A DNA stretch of 64,000 nucleotides from Thamnidium elegans (Eukaryota > Mucoromycota > Mucoromycetes > Mucorales > Mucoraceae): the NCBI GenBank assembly GCA_025201345.1, contig JAIXMG010000003.1:124001-188000 (forward strand), written 5' to 3'. Below are positions 12,454 through 23,612 of this stretch, piece by piece (the first letter of the stretch is position 1; each line of letters begins with the position of its first letter). The notes beneath the pieces are model-generated. The model saw nothing but the letters and a program-made list of their open reading frames with translations, was not told the origin of the DNA and ran no database searches. Both the position numbers and the translations under genes were made by a program.

Positions 12454-12711
12454 TTATAAGTTTTTGAACTTTTCAGCGAGTTCTTCATTTGTAAAGTTCC
12501 ATTCCCAAGTAGGTTTGGGAGAATCTGCTTCACGCTTGACCTTTTTGCAAATTACACCTTCTCCTTCAAGAGAAGCCAAGATCTTTTTCTTCAAATGTGT
12601 CTTGGAAATAAATTGAGTTTGATATGTAGGTAAATATTGGTGGAACGCTTGTGTTGTCATGGGACCATTCTTGGCAAGCAATGTTTTAACGATTTGTCCA
12701 GCAGAAGACAT
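12454..12711 (-). CDS. small unknown protein, possibly a winged-helix-like fold
   Basis: A single-exon frame of 85 residues starting MSSAGQIVKTLLAKNGPM. The order helix, TTQAFHQYLP, FISKTHLKKKILASLEGEG, then VICKKVKR and a Trp-containing strand resembles a small winged helix; this is inference from pattern. I do not recognise the family. It is a credible gene because the frame fills a gap between well-defined genes, has no low complexity and ends 146 bp from the convergent sphingomyelinase-like gene. Its start is 208 bp from the divergent TRAP1 start, so a shared promoter is likely. A link to mitochondria is only a guess from the TRAP1 pairing. Confidence 0.65.
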   Translation of the reverse strand: MSSAGQIVKTLLAKNGPMTTQAFHQYLPTYQTQFISKTHLKKKILASLEGEGVICKKVKREADSPKPTWEWNFTNEELAEKFKNL

Positions 12712-12919
12712 TTTTTTATTTTATTTAATGGAGAAAAAAAAAAGACGGTTTCAATGAGTTGCTGCTTTTTTTTACCCCCGGCGTTGAACTTATTCAAAAA
12801 AAAAAAAAAAAAAAAAAAAAAACTCATATTTAAACTCCAATTTCTTTTTTATGGACTCACCCTTGAGCCTCTTTTTTTTTTCTTCTTCTTTGTTGTGTAA
12901 TTTTAACTTTTTTTAAACC
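12712..12919. promoter_or_regulatory. probable bidirectional promoter between the small gene and TRAP1
   Basis: The 208 bp between two divergent starts holds a 27-nt A run (12796-12822) and several T runs, with no reading frame that looks coding. A shared promoter is inferred from spacing and the poly(dA:dT) content only. Confidence 0.4.
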
Positions 12920-15413
12920 ATGTTTAAACCTTTGATTCGTACAGCAGTTCCTTTGATCAAGGCTTCTGCTCGTAAAGTCAATGTTGGACAAGTAAAGAAC
13001 GTCTTGGTAAGTTTAATTAGATCTAGTACCTGTCAAAAATATAATAAATATTAATTTCTTTTCTTAAAAAAAGTCTGCACCTGTTCTTGCTCGTACTGTT
13101 GTTGCCTCTGCCGGTTGCGCTACCGGTAACTTGTTATGGTCCAGAGCTTATACTACTGATGTATCTACCGAGGCAAGTCATTAAAAAGAAAGCAGCCCTG
13201 AAAACAACACACATAATAATAATTTTTTTTTTTTAGCATACAACCACAGAAGACCAAGAAGTCGTTACAGGTTCTGAAGAAGTTCACGAATTCAAGACCG
13301 AGACCAAACGTTTATTAGACATTGTAGCCAACTCATTATACTCTGAGAAGGAAATCTTTGTCCGGTAAATATGTACTTTAATTCATACACAAACAACAAA
13401 TAACTAATTCTAAAAATATGTAGTGAATTGATTTCTAATGCTGCCGACGCACTTGAAAAACTTCGCCAAACACAATCTGTAGAATCCGACGTCGATAGTG
13501 GAAAGCCTCTTGAGATTAGAATCACTCTTGACAGAGAGAAGAACCAATTTATCATCCAAGATTTCGGTATCGGTATGAATTTGGAAGAGTTGAACGCTAA
13601 TTTGGGTACCATTGCTAGCTCAGGCTCAAAGAAGTTTTTGGAAAAGATGGATAAGGAAGGTGGTGCTGGTAGTAAAAAGGAAAATATCATTGGTCAATTT
13701 GGTGTTGGCTTCTATTCAACCGTAAGTTTGATTTTTTTTCTCGTGTGTGTTTTTTTTATACTGACGACATATTTAGTTTATGGTAGGTAATAAGATTAAG
13801 GTTTACACAAAGTCTGCTTTCCCTGGATCCAAGGGTTACTGTTGGACTACCGACGGTCAAGGTTCTTACACTGTCGCCGAAGCCGAGAACGTTGCAGTCG
13901 GTACCAAGATCGTTATTGAACTTCGTGACGATGCTAAATCCTACTCTTCCGAGCTTGAAATTGATTCCATTATCAAGAAATACTCCAAGTAAGTTTTTTT
14001 TTCCCTCTTTATATACACATATAAAAACTAACGCGCAACTTTTTTTTTTTTAAAAAAAAAAAGCTTTGTTGGATACCCAATTTTCTTGAACGGTAAGGAA
14101 GTAAATGTTATTGAAGCCTTATGGACCAAGGACACCAAATCCGTGACCCCTGAGCAGCACCAAGAATTCTACCGCTTCATCGCCAACGCCTGGGACGACC
14201 CACAATACACCTTGCACTTCAAGACCGATTCACCCCTTGCGATTTCCTCAGTCCTTTACGTGCCCGAGAAGCACATGGAGTTATTAGGCGAGCAAACCAA
14301 GCCCGGTGTCTCCTTGTATTCTCGTAAGGTCTTGATCCAGCCCGAGTCCGCCGGTATTTTGCCTCACTACTTGCGTTTCATCAAGGGTGTTGTTGATTCT
14401 GAAGACATCCCCTTAAACGTCTCTCGCGAGTTATTGCAGGACAACATCTTGTCTCGTCTCCGTATGGTCATGACCTCGCGTGTCCTTAAATGGCTTGACG
14501 GTGAGGCTAAGAAGAACCCCAAGAAGTACGACGAGTTCTTTATGGACTACGGACAGTTCATCAAGGAAGGCGCCTGTACTGACGCCATGCACAAGCGTGA
14601 GATCAGTAAGCTCTTACGATTCGAAAGCTCAAAGTCTGAAAACAACAGCATGATCAGTTTAGAGGACTACGCTGCTCGCAGCCAAGAGGGCCAAAAGCGC
14701 ATCTACTATTTATTGACTCCCAAGAGAAAATACGCAGAAGAAAGTCCTTATACCGAGATGTTCAAGAAGAAGGGCGTCGAGCTCTTGTACCTTTACGATA
14801 CCGTAGACGAGTTCGTCGTGAACCATTTGAAGGAGTTCCAAGGCTTTGATTTGATCTCCGCTGATTCTCCTGATGCTGCTTCAGATCCTTTGTTGCAAAT
14901 GGAGCGTGATGCCAATAGTCAGGCTTTGTCTGATGCTGAAGCACAAGATCTTGCCAAGTGGATTGAAACTAGTTTAGGTGATGAGGTTGTAAAGGGTGTT
15001 GATGTCTCTCGCAGACTCAATAGCTTCCCTGCTATTGGTAAGTGATTTTTTTTATTTTTATAAAAATATATTTCTTTTTTTTAACGAAGGATATTATTAT
15101 AGTTCAGGAACATGAAAGTCCTGCTATGAGAAAGATGATGCAAATGATGCAAGGTTCTGCCAAAATGGAAGAAGCACCCCCTACTCCTACCGTGTTGGAA
15201 ATCAACCCTGACCATCCTGTCATGAAGGGTTTGTTTTCTATCCGTAACCAAAACCCCGATTTAGCAAAATTGGTCACTGAGCAAGTTTATGATAATGCCT
15301 TGTGTGCTGCTGGTGTCTTGGACGATCCTAGATCCATGATCACAAGATTAAACAAGTTATTGGAAATCACTGTCAACACTAGTGTCGAACAAGATAAGAA
15401 AGTTCAAGCTTAG
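12920..15413 (+). CDS. TRAP1: mitochondrial Hsp90 chaperone TRAP1
   Basis: An ATP-driven chaperone of the mitochondrial matrix. Seven exons: 12920-13006, 13074-13172, 13237-13364, 13424-13721, 13777-13988, 14064-15037 and 15103-15413, giving 702 residues, near the length of animal TRAP1 (about 704). The first 60 residues are a presequence (basic and hydroxylated, no acids, ending near SRAYTTDVS). The GHKL ATPase motifs follow: [36 protein letters not shown] and [10 protein letters not shown]. The middle domain has [18 protein letters not shown] with the conserved catalytic-loop Arg. The C-terminal domain has HPVMKGL and ends without MEEVD, as expected for an organellar form. The second intron (13173-13236) needs a GC donor (GAG/GCAAGT) to keep the frame; no GT alternative does. 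Codon use is richer in C-ending codons than in neighbours. Confidence 0.96.
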
Positions 15414-17213
15414 ATAAATGTATTTTTAAAAAAAAACTATTAAATAAAAACTGTAAATTTTTCACTTTTCCTTGTTTTTGGTTGTAGCAGTTATATATAT
15501 ATATATATAATGGGATTATTGTACAGCGTGTCCATTCTCAAAACAAACACTTTTTGAAGTTAATATGGAACATTTTATTTAAATAGGGACTTTTTTTAAG
15601 CAGCTTTCGAAATGATTTTTAAAGCATTGAGTAATGTTGACAAGGTGGGATAAAGAGACATCATTACAATCTTCAGTTATTCTTTGTGCGAGCGTTCCAA
15701 ACTCCATAAGTTGGTCACCCTTCATTTTATGCTTTAATTATATCCCAGAATTGTTCAATTGGATTTAATTCTGGAGAGTATGGAGGAAGATATACGCATT
15801 TATAGTCTTTGTTTCTTCTTTCTACTGTAAAAAAAAAATGGAGTTATAAATTCTGTATCAAAACAGTTGAACTGATACAAACAATTAAAAAAATGCGGAA
15901 AACGTGTATCAATTTTATTGTCTTGATACAAAACGGGATTATACATTTTGTATCTGTAAATCCCAAAGAGGCAGGAATCAGTAACGATGCCAAGAGCCTC
16001 ATAAAAGCAGTCAAAGATCTTAAAGTACTCTCATGTAAAAACCTTCGAAACACATTGTACGCAAATGGATACAAATTGAACCACCATCTCATTAATGACT
16101 ATAATATTGGATTAGTGGAAAATCTGGTGAAGCATTTGTAAGTTTTTAAATTCTTCGATGAGCCTTTCATGTTACCTTACTTTTATTGATCAATTAATAC
16201 AATTTTTAGCTTGGATCTCATTGAATCCCCTAAAAATCCACTTAACAACACTATATTAGAAAGATCAGCAGACGTGATCACCACGATAATGGTAACAAAT
16301 CAACTATTCCTAGTGTGGCAAATTTGAGTCTGAATGAGAAAAGAACTAGTGTAACTCTGTAGTATATAACCTTTTAAACATTTGCAGAAGAAAACACTCA
16401 TTCTTTCCGTCTTAATAATTTTGGAGGTTATAAGCTTTTTGAAGTATAAAAGCAGAATAAGCCATTTTTATAGAAAGAGGATCTTATAGCTGCTACCCCT
16501 AGAAAACCTCACTTTTCTGTTTAAACTTGTTTCTTGGGTCCAACAGTATTTCCTATTTAGACTCATCAAACTTACGCTCCAATTAAATGCAAGAATATAG
16601 GACGTTTTTCTTATGCAGAAACTTGATCACAGAGTTAATATCCGATTTATCAACCTTCACGCGTTTAAAGCATTTGGAGATATAAAGAAACCTAACGGTT
16701 TAAGAAGTAAATGAATTACTCGATTCTTTCCTGAATCCTATTAGCCTTGCTGTTCATCCAAGATATGCGTGTATTGTGAACAATAGACACCGTATAAATA
16801 ATCTCGACAACAATTCTCTTCAACTATTAGATAAAATCAAAGACAAGTCTAAGAAAATTTGATTTTAGTTTTACTATTTAGCAAGACAATATATTTTTTA
16901 AATCTGCAAAGCTTTTCATAAATTAATCATTCAGTTCGGTTCAAAAAGAATAAGGTTTTTAGCTTAAACATAAACTCTCCCGCTTTTTTTTTTTTTTTTT
17001 TTTTTTTTGCAATTTATAGTATAAAATAAAAGAACAATGTATTATCAAACTCTTTACGTTTCACTGTACCTTTTTAAGGGCCTTCTAATGCATAAAAAAA
17101 AATCGGAGGGAGGAGTTCCAAATCATATATAACCCTATACACACACCTGCAATCCCAAAAAAAAAAACGGCTGTGATTTTTTTTTTGCTTTTTTTACTTT
17201 TTATTTTTACACT
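15414..17213. other. intergenic region holding a transposase remnant and a poly(T) run
   Basis: 1.8 kb without an intact gene. It contains the Tc1/mariner remnant listed separately, an (AT)n run near 15492-15508, imperfect inverted repeats of a TGATACAAAA-type motif at about 15850-15955, and a T25 run at 16984-17008. A 110-codon plus-strand frame at 15809-16141 has no recognisable motif and I do not call it. Nothing else was found. Confidence 0.6.
15592..15822 (-). pseudogene. Tc1/mariner-type transposase C-terminal remnant
   Basis: On the minus strand the reading KDYKCVYLPPYSPELNPIEQ followed by FWDIIKA is the highly characteristic catalytic-Glu region of Tc1/mariner (IS630-like) transposases. 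A single extra base then puts a stop in frame. If that base is ignored, the sequence continues with a typical C-terminal tail (TEDCNDVSLSHLVNI, QCFKNHFESCLKK). Only about 75 codons remain: the N-terminal DNA-binding part and the two catalytic Asp are absent and no terminal repeats can be tied to it. It is a dead fragment. Confidence 0.8.
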
Positions 17214-19518
17214 ATGGGTTATAAACCAAGTCAAAAGGCACCTTTCGCTAGTCATGTCTTGTTAAAGCAAACAGATAACAAAATACGTATCTCCGAACGC
17301 TTTTGTGATGCCATTCGACGACGATTAGTTGGACTTACTGTAAAAGTTCCCTCTTTACACGTAAAAAGAAAATGTACTAATTCAAAACAAATAGGTGTCA
17401 GTTGGAGATCAGATCAATTGGACGATATGTGGAAGAGACATTCAATGCGCAGTTATAGCGATGGATCAACCCCTTTGTAAAATTCATGGTCGCGATACTT
17501 TAATTGAATTTGAGGCATCTCGTTCTACAATTTCATTTTCTGTTCAAGAACAAAAAGATATATATTTAACTAGTTTAGCAGATATGATCCGTAAGTAAAA
17601 AAATATACTTATAAAAAGCAAAAAAAAAAAAAAAAAAAAAAAAAATAGTAACACGTTTATATATATAGAAAGTTCGTTTGTTAATTCAGAAGCGTATAGA
17701 AAATTAGGTATTCCTGTTGCAAAATCTATTTTAATACATGGTGTTTCTGGTGTAGGCAAAACTCGACTTGTCAAGTAAAGAGAGACAAAAAATTATATAT
17801 AAAGTGAGTGTGTGTGTGTGTGCTAATTCCTTTTTTTTTTTCGTGTGTAGACGAGTCAGTGAATCACTTGCAAGTAATTTATTTCAAGTATCATGTCACG
17901 ATTTATTATCATTTGAAGACGAAGAATACGATTTTGCCGAGTTTTTAAATTACAATCCACTCCATTTATTAATCGATGATGCTATCAAACACGCGCCATC
18001 TATTGTTATTGTCAGGGATTTGGATGCACTCGGTGCAAGTGGAGATAAAACTAGAAAGATATTGAGTATTCTGTCAAAGGAAATTGACAGGATAGGTGAT
18101 ACAAAACCTGTATGCGTTGTGGGGTTAGGACGTCACTTAAAATCCATACCCGAATCGTTAAGAAAGACAGATATATTTAGACAGCATATGACACTAACGA
18201 TACCTACCTTGTATGTACACATAATATATATGTAAAAGGGAGAAACTAAATAATAACTTATAGACCTCAGAGAAAAACACTGTTAATGGAATTATTAAAA
18301 CCACTTGATTTACAACATCCGAAAGATATTGTGGTGGATAAATTGGAATATTACGCTACACAAATTAGTATGGTAAGTTTTATATACATGTATATATTAT
18401 ATATGTGTAATTAATTTTTATGTGTGTACAGAGAACTTCAGGTTACGTTGTACGTGATTTAATCTTATTGTTACGACAAGCTAAATTAAAATCCATGAGA
18501 TCAAAACAAGATATTGTAAATCAATTAGAAAACCTAGCACTTGACCAAGACGGTACAATTCAATGGTCAGATTTTGAATACGCTCTAAGTACCTATCGAC
18601 CCTCTCAAAGAACCCAAATTGAATCCACACTTCGTAAAAGAGATTGGGACGAAATGGGCGGATACAAAACGATAAAAGATCGAATGAAGCAAGCTATTTT
18701 ATTACCTTTATTTCAACCACAAGTGTTTAAAAAATTGGGTATTAAACCCCCCTCAGGGTTATTACTATACGGACCCTCTGGTTGTGGTAAAACCGCTTTG
18801 GTACAAGCACTTGTATCTGAATCCATGATGAACATTATTTCAATCAATGGACCTGAAATATTTTCAAAATATTTAGGAGAGACAGAGAATAAATTGCGGA
18901 CTATTTTTGCAACAGCTAAACGGATTTCGCCTTGTATTATATTTGTAGATGAAATGGATGCTATCGGTACGAAAAGAGGGATGGATGCAAGTGATGGAAA
19001 TGGTGTAAATGAACGTGTGTTGAGTACTTTGTTAAATGAAATGGATGGTGTTGAAGAAAGACAAGGTGTGGTAGTTATTGGTTGTACGAATAGGCCAGAT
19101 CAAATTGATGATGCTATTCTTAGACCTGGCAGATTAGATCAATTAATATTTGTTGGTTTACCTACACTAGAGGATCGTATTGATATCATTCAGAAACTTG
19201 TTAAAAAAGTATCAGTTTCGGATAGTGTAGATCCCATAGAGTTGGCTAAACAAACTGAATTTTGTACTGGTGCTGATTTAGAGAATCTGTTTAGGTATGA
19301 TAAAATATCACTTTTTTTTAACTAATTATGCCTCCTAACATATTTATATACATAGAGAGGCAGGTACAGCCGCTCTTAGAAACGATATAAATACCAACTC
19401 GATTGATCAACAAGATATTGACTCTGTCATTGTTTCTATTTGCGAAAAAGCAGAAGATCAAATCTTACAAGGCAACTTGAACATTTATGAAAAGTTTTTG
19501 CATGATCATTCACTTTAA
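17214..19518 (+). CDS. AFG2B/SPATA5L1-like double AAA+ ATPase
   Basis: Predicted exons: 17214-17360, 17395-17590, 17669-17774, 17851-18210, 18264-18372, 18432-19294 and 19356-19518, giving 647 residues with all phases consistent. Order: a short N-domain (residues 1-110), D1 with Walker A GVSGVGKT, and D2 with Walker A GPSGCGKT, Walker B IIFVDEMDA, sensor GCTNRPDQIDDAILRPGRLD, then TGADLENLFREAG. D1 is degenerate: the Walker B position reads IVIVRDLDAL, with Arg-Asp where Asp-Glu is expected, so D1 probably binds but does not hydrolyse ATP. The compact N-domain, direct entry into D1 and the C-terminal NIYEKFL resemble SPATA5L1 (AFG2B) more than Cdc48 or Afg2/Drg1. AFG2B acts with AFG2A to release a shuttling factor from pre-60S particles. 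The first intron is only 34 nt and is the least certain splice. Confidence 0.82.
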
Positions 19519-19650
19519 ATTATTACAATTTAGTTGTGATACTGTAATTACACGTGTAGTTTTAAAATTGTCTACACAAAATTAAACATTTTTTTCTTTT
19601 TTTTTTCTTTCATCTCTTTCTTTTCTTCTTCATTATAAAAAAAATAAAAT

Positions 19651-21785
19651 ATGTTGGCTTCTGAAAGTTATAAACTGGAAAGTGATTCTATTGACGAGAG
19701 TGAAAAGTCAACTATTTATAGTATTGCACCCGAAACTGTTAAAGTCATTACTGAAATGGATGACATGGAAGTCATCACTAGACTAGGTGAACTTGATGTA
19801 AAAAAAAAAACTCAAGAAATATATATATATATCACCACTAAATAAAAATGTTTTTATTTAGGGTGGATTTCAGTGCTTATTAGATAAAGTAAAGCGAGAC
19901 TTACATGCAGCAAAGGTAAAAATAATAGACGTTTCAAATAAGATTTGTTTTTGTACTCAACTTTAAATGTTCTTTTTTTAAGGATGTCGCTATGTTTTTA
20001 AAAAAGCGTGCAGCCATTGAAGAGGAGTACGGAAAGCAAATGAATAAATTAGTTCAGACCACGACTGAATCTTATGATAAATTACACTGTAAACCAAAGT
20101 AAGTGAAATGGTTGATTTGCAGCGAACCCTTTTTCTTTAAAAAAAAAAACTTATCTTTGTTGTATAGTACTTATGGCACTATCTGGACATCCTTTTTAAA
20201 AGTACATGAAGCTATTGGAGATCAAAGAATAAAATTTGCTTCTGATATTGCAGAGGTTGCAGACGATGTACAAATTATGTGTAAAGATACAGAAAAGAGT
20301 AGAAAACAAATAAAAGAAATTGGATACCGTCATGATCGTATTCGGCTTGAATCTGAGCTAGCCTTGGAAAAGGTTAGTAGCAAAATGTTGCTAGAGTTAA
20401 AATCATAAGAAGGTTCTAACAAAGTATATAATAGAGTAAACAAAAGTACGACTTATCAAGTGAAGATTGGGAACGAGCCATCTTGGCAAAGAGCAGTATG
20501 GATGACACTCATATACCTAAAAAAGGTTTATTTAAATCCAACAAGACACCCTCACAATTAAAACGTCAAGTAGATGATTCTTACGCAAAGGCAAATCAAG
20601 CTCATGCTGCATACAAGATTCAATTGGGTACCACAAACGCAACTCGCAATGATTATTTTAATTCCCAATTACCTTCTGATATCAAAACATTAAAGAGTGC
20701 TGGTGATGAATGTTGTACAGCAATTCGATATCAATTAGCAAGATACGCTTTTACATTTGAAGAAGCGTTAACCGCAGATGGATTAGCATTAGATAATGAC
20801 GATGGAAATGGTCTTCGTTCTTTAACTGAAAAGATTGATTTTTATAATGATACAGCAGAACTAGTAAAGGAATTCAAAATTAAGGCTACCAAGTTGAATA
20901 AGAGTGATATACCGTATCAGGAATACCCAATGGTAATTTTTTTTTTTGTTTTTTTTTTTATGTATAGCTTATTCTAACATCCTGCATATATGTCAATTAG
21001 TCCTCTCCCGCATTAAATATATTAAAACCAAATCCAGTATTTGCTGTTAACCTGGTAAAATTAATGGAACGAGATAAGGATGAAATACCGTTAATTGTAG
21101 TCAAATGTGCTGACGCAGTAGAAAAGGCAGGATTAAAGACGGTTGGATTATACCGAATGTCTGGTACCAGTACTCAGATCCAAAGATTAAAGAGCTCATT
21201 TGATAGAAATTGTGCAACTATAGATTTATCAACTGACGAAAATAGTACCGATGTCAATAATGTTACCAGCGTATTAAAGCTCTGGTTTCGTGAATTACCT
21301 GACCCATTGTTCCCTCAATCATCTTACCAACATTTTATGAACGCAGCTAGTAAGTTGTTATTGTTTTACTTGTGTATATAAGTTTAATTTTTTTTTTTTC
21401 TCGTAGAAATTGAAAATGATCGTATGAGAGTACTGGGTTTACACACTATTATTAATGACTTACCTGATGCCCATTATGCAACATTAAAATATATCATGCG
21501 TCACCTCGATAAGTAAATATAGCAATATAAATGATGTGATTGTGTAACATATAAACTCATATTATTCTCGTTTATTTTAGGGTTCAACAATATCAAGAGT
21601 TTAATAAAATGACTACTGCCAACCTATCTACAATATTTGGTATGACATTACTAGGTGGAGATCAAAATAAGTCAATTACTTCGGTAGAAGACAATCAAAG
21701 ATTAGCTGATACTCATTGGCACGTTAAAGTCATTCAAACCATTTTGGAAAACTATCGTTTAATATTTGAACCTGATGAAGAATAG
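19651..21785 (+). CDS. F-BAR plus RhoGAP domain protein (Rgd1-like)
   Basis: Eight exons: 19651-19797, 19862-19915, 19983-20098, 20168-20372, 20435-20932, 21001-21349, 21407-21512 and 21581-21785, giving 559 residues with consistent phases. Residues about 50-330 form an FCH/F-BAR coiled-coil module: GGFQCLLDKVKRDLHAAK, FLKKRAAIEEEYGKQMNKL, then long charged helices. Residues about 345-555 are a RhoGAP domain with GLYRMSGTSTQIQRLK (arginine finger in GLYR.SG), VLKLWFRELPDPLFPQ, TLKYIMRHLDKV and NLSTIFGMTLLG. It lacks SH3 or extra domains. Yeast Rgd1 has the same two modules and inactivates Rho3/Rho4 at growth sites, binding phosphoinositides through F-BAR; the same cortical role is inferred. 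Confidence 0.93.
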
Positions 21786-22087
21786 TATACTCTCAAAAGG
21801 CGGGATATTTTACTTTTAAAGTATATTTTTGAATAAAAAGTTGTCATGGCAATAATACATTTCCTGTACCTGTCAAAAAAAAAAAGGGCGGCATAACGAA
21901 ACGATACGAAGTACTGTATTGGCTTAGACGAGGCTGATAATTTTTAAAGCAAATGTATTCTTTGTATCAAAACAGTCACTGTTTCTTCCCGTACCTTTTT
22001 ATGAGTATTTCTTAAACGAATTATTTGAGTGCTTGTGTTTCTTAATTTTCCATTTTTTTTTTTCCATTTTTTTTTTCTTTTTCTATT
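21786..22087. other. intergenic region, nothing seen
   Basis: About 300 bp. An A11 run near 21878-21888 and T-rich DNA (about 22050-22085) precede the next gene. A TGTATCAAAACAGT motif at about 21965 also occurs near 15857. Confidence 0.5.
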
Positions 22088-22541
22088 ATGGTACAAATTG
22101 CCAAGACTAATTAATGTTAAAAAAAAACTAACGAAATATATTCAACCATTAGGGAAATTGTTGTGGATCAGAAAGTCATGAAGTTGAAGGACATCAATTA
22201 ACCTCTACTAAAAATAAGTCTGCTGGTCAAACTTTAGGTGGCACTTCGCCATCACAGGGCGGTGAGTCAAGAGAAGCAATGTTGAGCGCTGCTGAAAAAA
22301 GAAGATTACAGGTAAAAGAAAAAAAGAAAAAAAGATAAGAAAAGGAGTGTATTGATAAAATATATATGTAGGCGGAGAACCGTGGTGTAAAGGAAGGTGG
22401 AAAATTAAGTAAGCAATTGGCTGAACAAAAGAAACAAAATCAGCCAGGTCATAAGGACGAATTGGATGATAGATTAGTTGTAAGTTTATATTTAACGCAA
22501 AGAAGTTATTTTAACTAATCATATATACACAGTGGGACTAG
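22088..22541 (+). CDS. small N-myristoylation candidate, SVIP-like (p97-interacting) protein
   Basis: Predicted exons 22088-22090 (only the ATG), 22153-22311, 22372-22479 and 22533-22541 give 92 residues. Splicing the lone ATG to exon 2 gives MGNCCGSESHEVEG: Gly2 fits N-myristoylation and Cys4/Cys5 fit palmitoylation. The middle has AAEKRRLQAENRGVKEGGKL, resembling the VCP-interacting helix of SVIP (Ala/Glu then Arg-Arg, later an RG), then a Lys/Gln-rich tail ending LVWD. Human SVIP is likewise about 80 residues, lipidated at MG-C and ends in a Trp motif. Known SVIP inhibits ER-associated degradation by binding p97; here that is inference from pattern. The gene is too fragmented to appear as one open frame; phases and splice sites all agree. 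Confidence 0.68.
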
Positions 22542-23443
22542 TCGAGAGTATTACTCTTTCTTTTTTTTTCTTTTTTTTTGTACAATAGTTTATTTGAAAC
22601 TTATCTGAAAAAGAGTGTCTTTACGTACAAAACATATTAATAAAAAACGCTCTTTTTTTTAAAAACGGACTGGAGCATTTAAACAAAGAATGTTGTCTGT
22701 TATTTTGACAAAAAGAAATTTTTTTTTTAAATATCTCAATAGTAACTTGTTTACTTTTTATTAGTATATTCGAGTACTTGTCTTCGGCTTCTAGAAGCCA
22801 AAAATAAACGTACTCTATTGTGTTCATCTCGAAAGAATGAATTCTTGTTCATTTCCTTCTGACATCATTTACTCCTCATGATAGAGTTTTTGGCGCTTTT
22901 TCGAGAACAGTAAAAAATTATTTCTTCACTGAAAAAATCATGCGGGTTTGATACCCCCCAAAAATATATAATGTACATCATGATACGTGATATTGCATAA
23001 GGTTTTTTTATAGATGTAAATGACGAGCGATCATTGGAGACACACCTATCGACTATAATATTCATTTGACCGAACTATATAAAAAGAAATAAAAAGAAAA
23101 CTATACTTATAGGAGTTAAAGCAGTTATTAAATTGATTTTCTTTTCTTTCTCGAAAACGCAATAAAAAACGCGTAAAAACTTGTACAAACAAGTGTTATA
23201 TATATATTATCAGTACTTTTTTAATTGGTTTTCGAAATATGCAGACGGCATATTGATATGGTTATAAATAATTTGTTTTCAACAACAAAAAAAGTAATAG
23301 GATCGAGAGATTGGTAAAGCATGACATTCTGATTTATATGCCATACATTTTGTTTCGTGGCAAATTCCAACCGAACTCGGTTCCGAAATTTATTATAGTC
23401 AATAAGTGCATCAAAAACACAACAGTTGTAATAAATGCTGGAT

Positions 23444-23489
<46 letters not shown>

Positions 23490-23612
23490 TATATACTAAA
23501 TCAGGCTACTGGAATTGTCAGTACAATTCCTACATAAATACAGAATTACTTTTTTTCTCTTTCTTTTATTTTTTTCCTTTTTATATATAAGAAAAAAATA
23601 ATTAACATCAAT
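22542..23612. other. intergenic region with a 41-nt poly(T) tract
   Basis: About 1.07 kb without a gene I can support. A perfect T41 run lies at 23446-23486, followed by TATATATA and T-rich promoter-like DNA to the start of the secreted-protein gene. Short minus-strand frames here have no protein-like composition. Confidence 0.6.

Noticed and set aside
15809..16141. Possible 110-codon plus-strand gene beside the Tc1/mariner remnant
   Set aside because: No motif, start lies inside the remnant's flank, and composition resembles the repeat-rich spacer.
22621..23065. Two minus-strand frames of 66-68 codons
   Set aside because: Low-complexity translation of AT-rich spacer with no splice continuation.
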